The notes under the pieces were generated by a model, which worked only from the letters and a program-made list of their open reading frames with translations, ran no database searches and was not told where the DNA came from. The translations under genes and the position numbers were made by a program. This document shows positions 7,929 to 16,286 of a DNA stretch of 64,000 bases, one piece after another. Source of the DNA: Agrococcus sp. Marseille-Q4369 (lineage in GTDB: Bacteria > Actinomycetota > Actinomycetes > Actinomycetales > Microbacteriaceae); the NCBI RefSeq assembly GCF_018308945.1, contig NZ_CP070501.1, positions 2,046,001 through 2,110,000 on the forward strand. The letters run 5' to 3'. Every line of letters starts with the position of its first letter. Positions within the stretch are counted from its first letter, which is position 1.

Positions 7929-9152
7929 TCAGCGTGAGCGCGGGAACGCGAGCATCGTGAGCGCCCCCACGAGCCAGACGGCCCCCGAGGCGGCGAGCAG
8001 CAGCAGCGGATCGAGCCCGGCGAGGAGGCCGGCGACGGCCGTACCGGCCGCGCTCGCCGTCGTGCGCAGCGCGGAGCCGACCGTGAAGACCTGCGCGACC
8101 ACGTCGTCGGGGCTCTCGAGGCGTCGGAGCGTCAGCATCGCCGCGGTCGGCGCGGCGCTGAACGCGCCGGAGAGGCCGACGAGCACGATCGTCCACCAGA
8201 AGCCGAGGTCGAGCGCGGCGGCGAGCGTCGCGAGCCCCGTGAGACCGAAGCCGACGAGCATCGTCGCCTGCGCGGACGCGTTCGTGCGCCGGATGGGTTC
8301 GATCATGGCCCCGATGAGCGCGCCGATCGCGAAGGCGGTGACGATGAAGGCGCTCGCGGCGGCGTCGCCCGTCGCGAGGAGCGCGATGCCGATCGCGGCG
8401 ATGGGCATGATGCCGCGGCCGAACTCGACGAGGGTGCCCGAGACCGTGATCGTCGCGAGCGGCCGGTGCGTCGAGAGGGCGACGAGCCCCGCGCCGATCG
8501 AGCGCCACAGGCCCTTGCGCTCGGCCTCCCGCCGCTCGATGCGCAGCAGTGGGTAGGCCGCGAGCGAGACGAGGCCGATCGCCGCCATCGAGGCGAGCGC
8601 CCAGCGCGGACCGAGCGTCGGCGCGAGCAGCGCGACGAGCGCGGGCCCCGCGACGCCCGAGAGGTTGTAGCTGAGGGCATCGAGCGCGTAGGCGCGTCGG
8701 GCGTCGGTGCCGGCAGGTGCGACGAAGCTCGAGAGCCCGCCGAAGCCGAAGGGATTGAGCAGGCCGCTGATGACGAGCGCGACGGCGACGAGCCCCACGG
8801 GCAGCGGGTCGAGGGCCGCCGCGAGGCCGTACGCGACGGCGGTGCCGGCGGCCGCGCCCATCATGAGCGGCCGAGGCCGGTGCACGCGGTCGAGGATCGC
8901 GCCGACGAGCGGCGCGGCGATGATGCTCGGCACGAGCGCGAGCGCCGCGAGCGCAGCGCCGAGCGCGAGGTCTCCGGTGATCGAGACGACGAGGATCGGG
9001 ATCGCGATCTGCGCGCCGCTCGCGGCCGTGCGGATCGGCACCGAGGCGGCGAGCTGCCGCATCCCCGCTGCCTTCCCCTCGTGCGCCGTGGCGGGGGCGG
9101 CCGACGATGCGGACGCAGACGGGTGTCGACTGGCGTCACGAGGGGAGTGCAT
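7929..9152 (-). CDS. MFS family transporter (probable drug exporter)
   Basis: A 407-residue permease with about twelve hydrophobic segments. The first-loop motif LDRVHRPRPLMMG (about residues 86-98) corresponds to the MFS signature between helices 2 and 3. The central loop RIERREAERKG separates the two six-helix halves. Overall it resembles the NreB/enterobactin-exporter branch; the substrate cannot be inferred. Two starts are possible: the ATG used here, which gives a Ser/Ala-rich 30-residue extension, or an internal ATG (MRQLAASV) with a better GAGGGGAAGG site. The second is quite possibly right. Confidence 0.82.
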   Translation of the reverse strand: MHSPRDASRHPSASASSAAPATAHEGKAAGMRQLAASVPIRTAASGAQIAIPILVVSITGDLALGAALAALALVPSIIAAPLVGAILDRVHRPRPLMMGAAAGTAVAYGLAAALDPLPVGLVAVALVISGLLNPFGFGGLSSFVAPAGTDARRAYALDALSYNLSGVAGPALVALLAPTLGPRWALASMAAIGLVSLAAYPLLRIERREAERKGLWRSIGAGLVALSTHRPLATITVSGTLVEFGRGIMPIAAIGIALLATGDAAASAFIVTAFAIGALIGAMIEPIRRTNASAQATMLVGFGLTGLATLAAALDLGFWWTIVLVGLSGAFSAAPTAAMLTLRRLESPDDVVAQVFTVGSALRTTASAAGTAVAGLLAGLDPLLLLAASGAVWLVGALTMLAFPRSR

Positions 9153-9238
9153 CCCTCAAGCATGCCCGTCCTGCGCCGCGAGGAGGGGCACGCGCGGTGC
9201 ACGCGCCGCACCGGCGGCCGTCCGATCAGCACGACCGA

Positions 9239-10915
9239 TCAGCGGCGCAGCACGATCCCGGGTCTCGGCAGCAGATCGATGCGGGCTCGGTGGTCGCGAG
9301 CACGGCCGTGCCGCTCGTGCATCGCGCCCAGCCGCCGTTCGGTCACGCTGCCCGGGCGCCGATGCCGTCGCGGCGGTCGTGCGGCAGGTGCGAGGCGTCG
9401 CTCGACGCCGCGCCCGGGAAGCTCGGGGAGCTTGACCGCGAGCGAGGCGGAGGCGGCAGTGGGGAGGCTTCGCGTGCCCACGGGCTCCATCGCCCGCTCG
9501 ACCGCCGGGTGGGCGGCGCCGGGCATAGCGAGGAAGGCGGTGCGGAGACGCGCGGGCTGGAGCTCCGGCACGATGCGCCACTGACCGGGCTCCGGCCCGG
9601 CCTTCTCGACCCGCAAGCGACCGGCGTGGATCTCGTGGTGATGGTACTCGCAGACGAGGATGCCGTTGTCGACGTCGGTGAGGCCGCCGAGCTGCCAGGG
9701 GATGATGTGGTGGGTCTGGGTCCAGGCGACGGGCATGGCGCAGCCCGGCACGCGACAGCCCTTGTCGCGCTTGGCGAGGGCGAGCTTCTGCGCCCGGGAG
9801 AACAGGCGCTTGGAGCGGCCGAGCCAGAGCGGGTGGTCGTGCTCGTCGACGATCATGTGATGGATGACGCTGTGGCACAGGAGCTCGTCGACCCGCTCGA
9901 TCGGCACGAGACAGCCGGTGTGCTCGATCGTCACCGTGCGCTCGGAGTGGCAGACGTCGCGCACGTACGCCTCGTAGGCCTCGACGGTGCCGGTGAAGAC
10001 GAGCGTCGGGGTTTCGCCGCCGGTGATCGGCGCGTCGCCCGAGGCGGCGTGCGCCTTGACCATGGCGATGATCGCGTCGTGCCCCTTCTGCTCCGGCGTG
10101 CGGTCGTCGAGCGATGCCTCGGCGGTGCTGCAGTCGGCGCCGTCGCAACCGCCCTGCGCGCAGCTCTCGTCGTGGAAGGCGACCTTCGCGCGCGGGCCGG
10201 TGTATGCATCGATCAGCGCCTTGAGCGCCGAACCGTCCTCGGCCGGGGAGCGGATGGTCGTGAGCCATGACCCGTCGAGCTGCTGTCGGATGCGCAGCGA
10301 CCGCAGCGCCCGTTGCCGCTCGTCGTTGGGCAGCACCCCGTCAGGATCGAGGAGCGCGACGCAGCGGCGAGCGAGCACCGTGAGCTGCTCGGGCGGTAGC
10401 GGCATGGCCGGGTCGGTCGCATGCCGGACGAGCGTCTGCTCTGCTAGGGCGAGCTGCTCCACGTCCGCGCGGGGAGCGGCCGGGGCGAGCGTGGTCACGA
10501 TCGCGTGCGCCTGCGCGAACGACAGCTCGCCGTCCGTGAGCGCGGCCGCGACTGCGGGGTAGCTCGCGGGGATGTCGGCGCCGGTGAGTCCCATCGACGG
10601 CGAGGTCGCGCGCGCCATCGCGAGCAGCTCTTGGGCTCGGCCGGGGCGGATACCGAAGGCGCGACCGACCGCCTCCTTCGCGTGGCGGGCTCCGAGCAGC
10701 AGGTACAGCGGCTCGTCGTCGGTCGGGCGCTGCGAGCGCTCCTCGATCTCGTGGGCGAGCCGCACTTGCAGCGCTTCCACGACCCGGCCCAGCTCGGCGA
10801 CGCCGCCGAGCATCTCGATCATCTCGACGTCGGACGCGCGAGGAAACGATGTGGCGCCGGCGAGCAGCGCGCGAGCGGCCTCGACGGCCGCCCTGACCTG
10901 CTCGGTGCTCGACAT
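9239..10915 (-). CDS. DUF222 / 13E12-repeat HNH endonuclease-like protein
   Basis: A 558-residue protein of a family expanded in actinobacteria. The N-terminal DUF222 region (about residues 15-330) is helical. A C-terminal HNH nuclease domain follows (about 410-465), with zinc cysteines CRVPGC, the catalytic-type HHIIPWQLGG, and CEYHHHEIHAG. Many copies usually occur per genome and their substrate is not established; a link to mobile elements has been suggested. The start is set by a GGGAGG site 5 bases before the ATG. It is monocistronic, with metQ further upstream on the same strand behind its own terminator. Confidence 0.88.
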   Translation of the reverse strand: MSSTEQVRAAVEAARALLAGATSFPRASDVEMIEMLGGVAELGRVVEALQVRLAHEIEERSQRPTDDEPLYLLLGARHAKEAVGRAFGIRPGRAQELLAMARATSPSMGLTGADIPASYPAVAAALTDGELSFAQAHAIVTTLAPAAPRADVEQLALAEQTLVRHATDPAMPLPPEQLTVLARRCVALLDPDGVLPNDERQRALRSLRIRQQLDGSWLTTIRSPAEDGSALKALIDAYTGPRAKVAFHDESCAQGGCDGADCSTAEASLDDRTPEQKGHDAIIAMVKAHAASGDAPITGGETPTLVFTGTVEAYEAYVRDVCHSERTVTIEHTGCLVPIERVDELLCHSVIHHMIVDEHDHPLWLGRSKRLFSRAQKLALAKRDKGCRVPGCAMPVAWTQTHHIIPWQLGGLTDVDNGILVCEYHHHEIHAGRLRVEKAGPEPGQWRIVPELQPARLRTAFLAMPGAAHPAVERAMEPVGTRSLPTAASASLAVKLPELPGRGVERRLAPAARPPRRHRRPGSVTERRLGAMHERHGRARDHRARIDLLPRPGIVLRR

Positions 10916-11026
10916 CGCTGCCTCCCTCGCGAGGAGGCTAGATGGGGCCACCCACATCCACTCCCGACCTCGTTGCGCGAAGACTACGGGTGACCACTGA
11001 CACGCGTCCGGGCGCCGAGACGACGA

Positions 11027-11057
11027 CCGCGCCGCGTGCTCAGAGCACGCGGCGCGG
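11027..11057 (-). terminator. strong hairpin terminator after metQ
   Basis: A perfect 14-bp inverted repeat (CCGCGCCGCGTGCT with its complement) encloses a 3-base loop 18 bases past the metQ stop. No T run follows, so it is an I-shaped actinobacterial terminator. Confidence 0.75.
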
Positions 11058-11075
11058 TGAGAGGAAGGCGGTCGG

Positions 11076-11900
11076 TCAGCCCGCGATCGGGACGATCAGG
11101 CCGCCCCACGTGTCGAGCATGTACTGCTGCGTCTCCTCCGCCGTGAGCAGCTCGTAGAGCTTCGCGATGCGCGGGTCGCTCTCGAGCTCGGGCGTCGTGG
11201 CGAGGATGTTGAAGTACTCCGAGTCGTCGCCCTCGGTGAGGATCGCCTGCTCCTGCGACAGGCCCGCGGGGAGCGCGAACGAGGCGGTGACGAACACCGC
11301 GTCGTTGTCGGGGATCGCGAGCGGCAGCGTCGCATTCTCGACCTCGGTGAAGCGGAAGTTCGAGGGGTTCGCGGTGATGCCGTCGAGGTTCGTCGCGCCC
11401 TCGGCGATCTCGATGAGCCCCTCGGCCGCGAGGATCTCGAGCGCACGCGCCTCGTTGGTCGGGTCGTTCGGGATGGCGATCGTCGCGCCCTCGCCGAGCT
11501 CGTCGATCGACGTGATCGAGTCGGAGTAGAAGGCGGCGGCCGGCAGGTAGACCTCGCCGACCGAGACGAGGTCGCCGCCCGCCTGCGAGTTGTAGGTCTC
11601 CATGAACGTCGAGTTCTGGAAGAGGTTCGCTTCGGTCGAGCCGTCGGTGAGCGCGGGGTTCGGGGTGTTGTAGTCGGTGAACTCGACGTACTTGATGTCG
11701 AGACCCTCCGCATCCGCGAGGTTCTCGTCGACCCAGTTGAGGATGTCGCCGGCCGGCACGGGGAGCGCGCCGACGCGGACGGTGCCGAGCGAGCCGTCCT
11801 CGGGGGCGGCGGTGTCGGCGGCGCCGGAGGAGCACGCGGTGAGCGCGACGACGGTCGCGCCGGCGGCGAGGGCGGTGAGCAGGGTGCGGCGGTTGGCCAT
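11076..11900 (-). CDS. metQ: methionine ABC transporter substrate-binding lipoprotein
   Basis: A 274-residue lipoprotein: signal peptide with lipobox VALTACSSG (Cys at about residue 23), then an NlpA/MetQ fold with VRVGALPVPAGDILNWV, the ligand-lining NLFQNSTFME, and AIPNDPTNEARAL. It should deliver D/L-methionine to MetNI from outside the membrane. It is the last gene of metN-metI-metQ, nine bases after metI, and is followed by a strong terminator. Paralogues can bind other amino acids or dipeptides, so methionine specificity is a family-level inference. Confidence 0.9.
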   Translation of the reverse strand: MANRRTLLTALAAGATVVALTACSSGAADTAAPEDGSLGTVRVGALPVPAGDILNWVDENLADAEGLDIKYVEFTDYNTPNPALTDGSTEANLFQNSTFMETYNSQAGGDLVSVGEVYLPAAAFYSDSITSIDELGEGATIAIPNDPTNEARALEILAAEGLIEIAEGATNLDGITANPSNFRFTEVENATLPLAIPDNDAVFVTASFALPAGLSQEQAILTEGDDSEYFNILATTPELESDPRIAKLYELLTAEETQQYMLDTWGGLIVPIAG

Positions 11901-11909
11901 GGGTGGTTC

Positions 11910-12737
11910 CTATCGGGTGGGGGAGTCGGTGTCGCCGCGGGCCGGATCCTGGCGGGCGGGCGCGGAGACGATGGATGCGTCGTCGAGGTCGAGCGCGGCG
12001 CGCTCGTTCCGTCGGGCGGTGCGGCCGGCGGCGGGGGTGGCGCCGCTGAGGCGTCGTGCGAGCCGAGTGAGCAGCCACTGCACGACCTGCACGATGACGA
12101 ACAGGATGATGACGACGAAGACGATGTGGAGCGCGCTGTAGCGCTGCATGCCGTAGGTGAGGGCGACGTTGCCGAGGCCGCCGCCGCCGACCACGCCGAC
12201 CATCGCCGAGAAGTTGATGATCGAGGTGACGGTTGTGGCGGTGCCGAGCGCGATCGCGGGCCACGCCTGCGGCAGCAGCACGCGCCGCACGACGAGCCAG
12301 CGGGAGGCGCCGAGCGACTCGGCCGCCTCGAACAGGCCCGGGTCGACCTCGCGCACGGCGATCTCGACGACGCGCACGAAGAAGGGGATCGCGACGAGCG
12401 TGAGCGGCACGATCGCGGGGCCGGTGCCGATGAACGAGCCGAGCAGCCAGCGCGTGACCGGGATGAGCGCGATCATCAGCACGATGAACGGCACCGAGCG
12501 GCCGAGGTTGACGACGAATCCGAGCACCGCGTTGATCGCGCGGCCGAGCCAGCGCTGCCCGAGCGGCGCCTCGAGGAAGCGGCCCGGCTCGGTGCCGACG
12601 AGCACGATGCCGAGCGGCAGCCCGACGACGAAGGTGATCGCCATCGCGATCGCCGTCATGTAGAGCGTCTCCCACGTGCCCTCGAGGAGCACGGCGAAGA
12701 GCTGCGGCCAGAACTCCGGCGCGGCGGGGTCGATCAT
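11910..12737 (-). CDS. metI: methionine ABC transporter permease
   Basis: A 275-residue inner-membrane permease with about five or six hydrophobic segments. The EAA loop that docks on MetN reads EAAESLGASRWLVVRRVLLP (about residues 142-161). The C-terminus beyond residue 235 is a charged, disordered tail longer than usual. The ATG overlaps the metN TGA by four bases (ATGA), so the two are translationally coupled and made in matched amounts. Confidence 0.93.
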   Translation of the reverse strand: MIDPAAPEFWPQLFAVLLEGTWETLYMTAIAMAITFVVGLPLGIVLVGTEPGRFLEAPLGQRWLGRAINAVLGFVVNLGRSVPFIVLMIALIPVTRWLLGSFIGTGPAIVPLTLVAIPFFVRVVEIAVREVDPGLFEAAESLGASRWLVVRRVLLPQAWPAIALGTATTVTSIINFSAMVGVVGGGGLGNVALTYGMQRYSALHIVFVVIILFVIVQVVQWLLTRLARRLSGATPAAGRTARRNERAALDLDDASIVSAPARQDPARGDTDSPTR

Positions 12738-13714
12738 GCCGTCACTTCCCAAGCGGTGATGCCCTGCGCCCGCAGCGACGTGAGCACTTGCGTCGTGGAC
12801 GCATCCGGCACCGCGAGCCGCGTGCGGCCCGCTTGCACGCCCGCGACGTTCTCGATCGCGGCGCCGAGGATCGACAGGTCGATCTCGAAGTCTCGCGCGA
12901 GCTGCGCGATGACGGGGCGGTCGGCCGAGAGGTCGGCGTAGGTGATGTCGACGATCGAGTGACCGGGGATGCGGTGGGCCTCGCCGACGGGGAAGAGCTC
13001 GGCAGCGACGCGGCTGCCGGGCGTCGTGATGAGCTCGGCGAGGCGGCCCTGCTCGACGACGCGGCCCTGCTCCATGAGGGCGGCGGAGTCGCAGATGCGC
13101 TTGACGACGTCCATCTCGTGGGTGATGAGGAGCACGGTGAGGCCGAGCTCGCCGGACAGGCGTTTGATGAGGTCGAGGATCTGCCGGGTCGTCTCGGGGT
13201 CGAGCGCGCTCGTCGCCTCGTCGCTCAGCAGCACGTCGGGCTGCGAGGCGAGCGCGCGGGCGATGCCGACGCGCTGGCGCTGGCCGCCCGAGAGCTGCGC
13301 CGGCCGGTCGTTCGCGCGGTGGGCGAGGCCGACGAGGTCGAGCATCTCGAGCGCGCGGCGGCGGCGCTCGTCGCCCTTGACGCCGACCGCCTCGAGCGCG
13401 AACTCGACGTTCTGCGCGACGGTGCGGTTGCCGACGAGGTTGAAGTGCTGGAAGACCATGCCGATCTTGTGGCGGGCCTGCCGCAGCGCCGCGCCGTCGA
13501 GCCCGGTGATGACGGTGCCGTCGACGGTCACGGTGCCGGAGTCGGGCCGCTCGAGCGCGTTGACGGTGCGCAGCAGCGTCGACTTTCCGGCGCCCGACTG
13601 GCCGACGACGCCGAAGATCTCGCCGCGCCGCACCTCGATCGAGACGTCGTCGAGCGCGACGACGGCGTCGGGGCCGTCGCCGAAGCGTCGGCTGACGTGG
13701 TCGATCGTGATCAT
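12734..13714 (-). CDS. metN: methionine ABC transporter ATP-binding protein
   Basis: A 326-residue ATPase. Walker A GQSGAGKS (about 38-45), Q loop VFQHFN, signature LSGGQRQRV, Walker B VLLSDEATSALDPE and switch His ITHEMD are all present. A C-terminal NIL/ACT-like domain (about 245-326) fits the regulatory domain through which methionine inhibits MetN transporters. First gene of metNIQ. I looked for a SAM riboswitch or T-box in the 125 bases upstream and saw none. Confidence 0.94.
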   Translation of the reverse strand: MITIDHVSRRFGDGPDAVVALDDVSIEVRRGEIFGVVGQSGAGKSTLLRTVNALERPDSGTVTVDGTVITGLDGAALRQARHKIGMVFQHFNLVGNRTVAQNVEFALEAVGVKGDERRRRALEMLDLVGLAHRANDRPAQLSGGQRQRVGIARALASQPDVLLSDEATSALDPETTRQILDLIKRLSGELGLTVLLITHEMDVVKRICDSAALMEQGRVVEQGRLAELITTPGSRVAAELFPVGEAHRIPGHSIVDITYADLSADRPVIAQLARDFEIDLSILGAAIENVAGVQAGRTRLAVPDASTTQVLTSLRAQGITAWEVTA

Positions 13715-13841
13715 GGAACTCCAAGCGGGGCGCGGTCAGCGCCCTAGCGGTGTGGTGGATTCGCCCGTCGCGGATGACGGGCTATCAGACATTGTGTCGC
13801 GGATGCGTCGCTCAGGCGAGCATGTGACGTTCCGTGACGCT

Positions 13842-14837
13842 TCAGCGAGCAGCGACTGCTCGTTGAGCCAGGTCGTGCTGCGCCCAGTGCTCCTTCAGCC
13901 AAAACTTATGGGCATCTTTGAGCCGCGATGCGAGCGGCGATCCCTCAAGCCCTCGATAGCTCTCGGACGCGAACGCGGGCTCGCGCATTCGGAGCCGCCA
14001 GGTGTCCGGTTCGACTCCGATCAAGCCTTCATCGAATAGTCGATGAAGGTCCCGCCGCATCAGCAGACCACCATGCTCCCGGTGTTGACCGACCTTCGCG
14101 TACGAGTAGAGGTGCGCCGCTTCGAGCGCCTCTTGAGGAGCCGGACCCGATACGACGCATGATGCGCCGAAGTCCCTGAGCAGGGCCGTCCGGAACTCGG
14201 CCTGACCGATCCGCACGCGGACCGTGCGCTCTCGATGTCCGTGCCGCACGCCTTCCCATCCAAAATCTGTCCGCGCGAGCTTGACCGATTGGAGGAGCAG
14301 CGGCCCGAGCGCCTGGACGGTGCGCGCTCTATGCAGTTCCCGGATGCTGTGCTGTGAGTCCGGGGAGATACACAAGGGGCGGAGCTCAGCTGCCAATAGC
14401 GCTGCGCCGTCCAATGGAATCCAACCCGGTTCGTGGAACGTCGAGTACGTCCGAACCGGTACCACCTCGGCCTGGGGTTCATCGAACTCGAAGCCGCAGC
14501 CCGTCTGGCAGCGGTAGAGCGGTCGTCGATTCGACCGGCGCTTGATGCTTGTCGTGAGGCACCGTGGACACTTGTAAAGCGTCTTCATGGCGCTGCTCTG
14601 GTCGATCCGATCGATGATCGATACACCGACAGCCGCGACTTTGTCCCAGACGAGCACCACATCACCTTCCCGGAGGTGCTTCGTATTGGGCACTCTGTCA
14701 TCCGACTCGTAGCGGGATGACGGATCATCGTTGTATCCGGCGTGGCCGCCGAATGACCGGGCGGCCCCGGCCGCAAGACATAGCCACATCCGGCGGTCGC
14801 CGAGGCGTTCACGCAGGGTTGCCTCGAGGTCGGCCAT
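13842..14837 (-). CDS. HNH endonuclease with PUA/EVE-like N-terminus and zinc ribbon
   Basis: A 331-residue protein in three parts. The first 70 residues (RMWLCLAAGAARSFGGH, then RVPNTKHLREGDVVLVWD and VAAVGVSIID) look like a PUA/EVE-type modified-base reader. Next comes a zinc ribbon (CPRC ... CQTGC). Then an HNH nuclease (CVVSG ... ALEAAHLYSY ... HGGLLMRRDLHRLFDEG, about 225-280). Reader plus HNH suggests modification-dependent (type IV) restriction; the reader assignment is my pattern judgement. It has its own promoter, with TATAGT 6 bases before the ATG, and lies 57 bases downstream of the methyltransferase on the same strand. It is the left edge of the defence island. Confidence 0.8.
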   Translation of the reverse strand: MADLEATLRERLGDRRMWLCLAAGAARSFGGHAGYNDDPSSRYESDDRVPNTKHLREGDVVLVWDKVAAVGVSIIDRIDQSSAMKTLYKCPRCLTTSIKRRSNRRPLYRCQTGCGFEFDEPQAEVVPVRTYSTFHEPGWIPLDGAALLAAELRPLCISPDSQHSIRELHRARTVQALGPLLLQSVKLARTDFGWEGVRHGHRERTVRVRIGQAEFRTALLRDFGASCVVSGPAPQEALEAAHLYSYAKVGQHREHGGLLMRRDLHRLFDEGLIGVEPDTWRLRMREPAFASESYRGLEGSPLASRLKDAHKFWLKEHWAQHDLAQRAVAAR

Positions 14838-14843
14838 GACAAG

Positions 14844-14849
14844 ACTATA
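14844..14849 (-). promoter_or_regulatory. -10 box of a leaderless promoter (HNH endonuclease)
   Basis: TATAGT on the minus strand is the best -10 match in the window and stops 6 bases before the ATG. A TTGCGG lies 19 bases further upstream as a possible -35. This decides the start codon MADLEATL over the longer frame. Confidence 0.6.
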
Positions 14850-14894
14850 TCCGGTCACGATTCGCCGACCGCAAATCGACCCAAGCTAAAGAGC

Positions 14895-16268
14895 TCAGCT
14901 GACGCGATTCCGGTGTTTCTCGAAGTACTGCCTCCGCGCGTGCTCGCCCTGCCCGACGAATCCCTTGAAGTCACCGAGTCGGTACCGCGTGCCGCCAGGC
15001 CCGTCTTCGACTAGTAGTTCGAAGTCGTTAGAAAGGCTCGCGAGCCGACGCTCGACTGCGGCCACGTTTCCCAAGGACTCCGCCTTCACCAACGATTCGA
15101 TCGACACGAAGTCCCGGGCATTCGCGAGAGCCGTGTAAACGGGGTCATGAACGTTCCTTTGCCCAGAGGAGAGTTCGCTGGAGGGCTCGCCGACTCGCAT
15201 TAGGGCGTCAGCAATTGCGCCGCCGACTGCTCGGGCCACGGGCGGGGGGAACGCGTTCCCGATCTGGCGGTACTGCGACGTCTTGCGGCCAGCAAACGCC
15301 CAGTTGTCGGACTCGCTCCAGCCTTGCAGTCTCGCGACCATCTCAATCGTCAGTCGTGGCATGACCTCACGCGGGCCGGGAGCATCTGGGCCGGGTGCGG
15401 AGTCTGCGACGCCCTTGCCGTCGACGAAGAGCTCTCGCCAGGCTTGCTTCGCTCGGGTTGGTCCTAGGTCGGCACCGCCATGCTTCTTGCTTCCACCGAC
15501 CAAAGTCGGAGCGATCCCATTCGCGAGCTGCGCCCACTCGTCGGCATAGGGCCAGCCGTTCGCAGCCATCAGGTCCCGGAGCAACGGACCGACATTTCGA
15601 TCGCGCGGCTGTGGCGTCGGCCAGTGAAAGTACGGCGCATCCTCGGGGCGCAGCGCCACCAGAATGAAGCGGGGCCGCAGCTGAGCAACCCCGAAGTCGG
15701 CGGAGTGCAGCAAGCGCCAATCGGCGATGTAGCCCAGGGCCGACAGTCGATCGATCACGCGTTGCCGGTAACCGGAGAAGCGGCTCGCCGCCAGCCCGCG
15801 CACATTCTCAAGCAGCACGGCGCGGGGCTTCATGACGGCAACCTGCTCAACAGCCCAGGCAAATAGGTCACGCTCATCGTTCGATCCGAGCTGCTTGCCG
15901 GCGATCGAGAACGGGGGACAGGGGACTCCCCCAGCGAAGAGGTCAACGCCTTGGAAATCGGCAGGCGACCAGACTTCCGGGTCGGCGACGTCACCGACCG
16001 CGACCTCGATCCTCAGGTTGCTCCGCAGGGTGTCGGCCGCAGTCGGGTCGAGCTCGACCGCGAACAAATGGTGGAAGCCGGCTTCCGTCAGCCCCAGCGC
16101 CTGTCCGCCCGCGCCCGCGCAGATCTCGACGGCAGTGAAGCGATTGCTGTCAGTTCTCAACGCGGGCCCTTCCAAGCGATCGAATGTGTGTTCGATCTTA
16201 GACCGATTCGGGAGCAGCGCAAGTGTGACACGCGCTCGTTGCGGATTGTGGCCCTGAGGCTTGCTCAT
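14895..16268 (-). CDS. DNA cytosine-5 methyltransferase (M.NaeI/DruM-like)
   Basis: A 457-residue C5 methyltransferase. Motif I is VEICAGAGG (about 47-55), motif IV with catalytic Cys117 is GGVPCPPFS, motif VI is ENVRGL, motif VIII is QLRPRF and motif X is YRQIGNAFPPP. A C-terminal helical extension (about 385-457) looks winged-helix-like. Longer upstream reading is excluded because it lies antisense to the NaeI-type gene. The ATG sits 18 bases from the restriction gene's start, back to back. It should protect host sites from that enzyme, and in type II Druantia a cytosine methylase (DruM) accompanies DruE. One enzyme could therefore serve both activities here. Confidence 0.9.
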   Translation of the reverse strand: MSKPQGHNPQRARVTLALLPNRSKIEHTFDRLEGPALRTDSNRFTAVEICAGAGGQALGLTEAGFHHLFAVELDPTAADTLRSNLRIEVAVGDVADPEVWSPADFQGVDLFAGGVPCPPFSIAGKQLGSNDERDLFAWAVEQVAVMKPRAVLLENVRGLAASRFSGYRQRVIDRLSALGYIADWRLLHSADFGVAQLRPRFILVALRPEDAPYFHWPTPQPRDRNVGPLLRDLMAANGWPYADEWAQLANGIAPTLVGGSKKHGGADLGPTRAKQAWRELFVDGKGVADSAPGPDAPGPREVMPRLTIEMVARLQGWSESDNWAFAGRKTSQYRQIGNAFPPPVARAVGGAIADALMRVGEPSSELSSGQRNVHDPVYTALANARDFVSIESLVKAESLGNVAAVERRLASLSNDFELLVEDGPGGTRYRLGDFKGFVGQGEHARRQYFEKHRNRVS

Positions 16269-16274
16269 GTGGGG

Positions 16275-16280
16275 TACGTT
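16275..16280 (+). promoter_or_regulatory. -10 box of the NaeI-type gene, beside the methylase start
   Basis: TACGTT ends 6 bases before the GTG at 16287. The methylase ATG (16268, minus strand) lies 7 bases on the other side. Any regulator or polymerase here would affect both genes at once. Confidence 0.45.
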
Positions 16281-16286
16281 GAGGTG

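Noticed and set aside
13715-13841. SAM riboswitch or T-box leader before metN
   Set aside because: No conserved core or long leader structure is visible in 125 bases.
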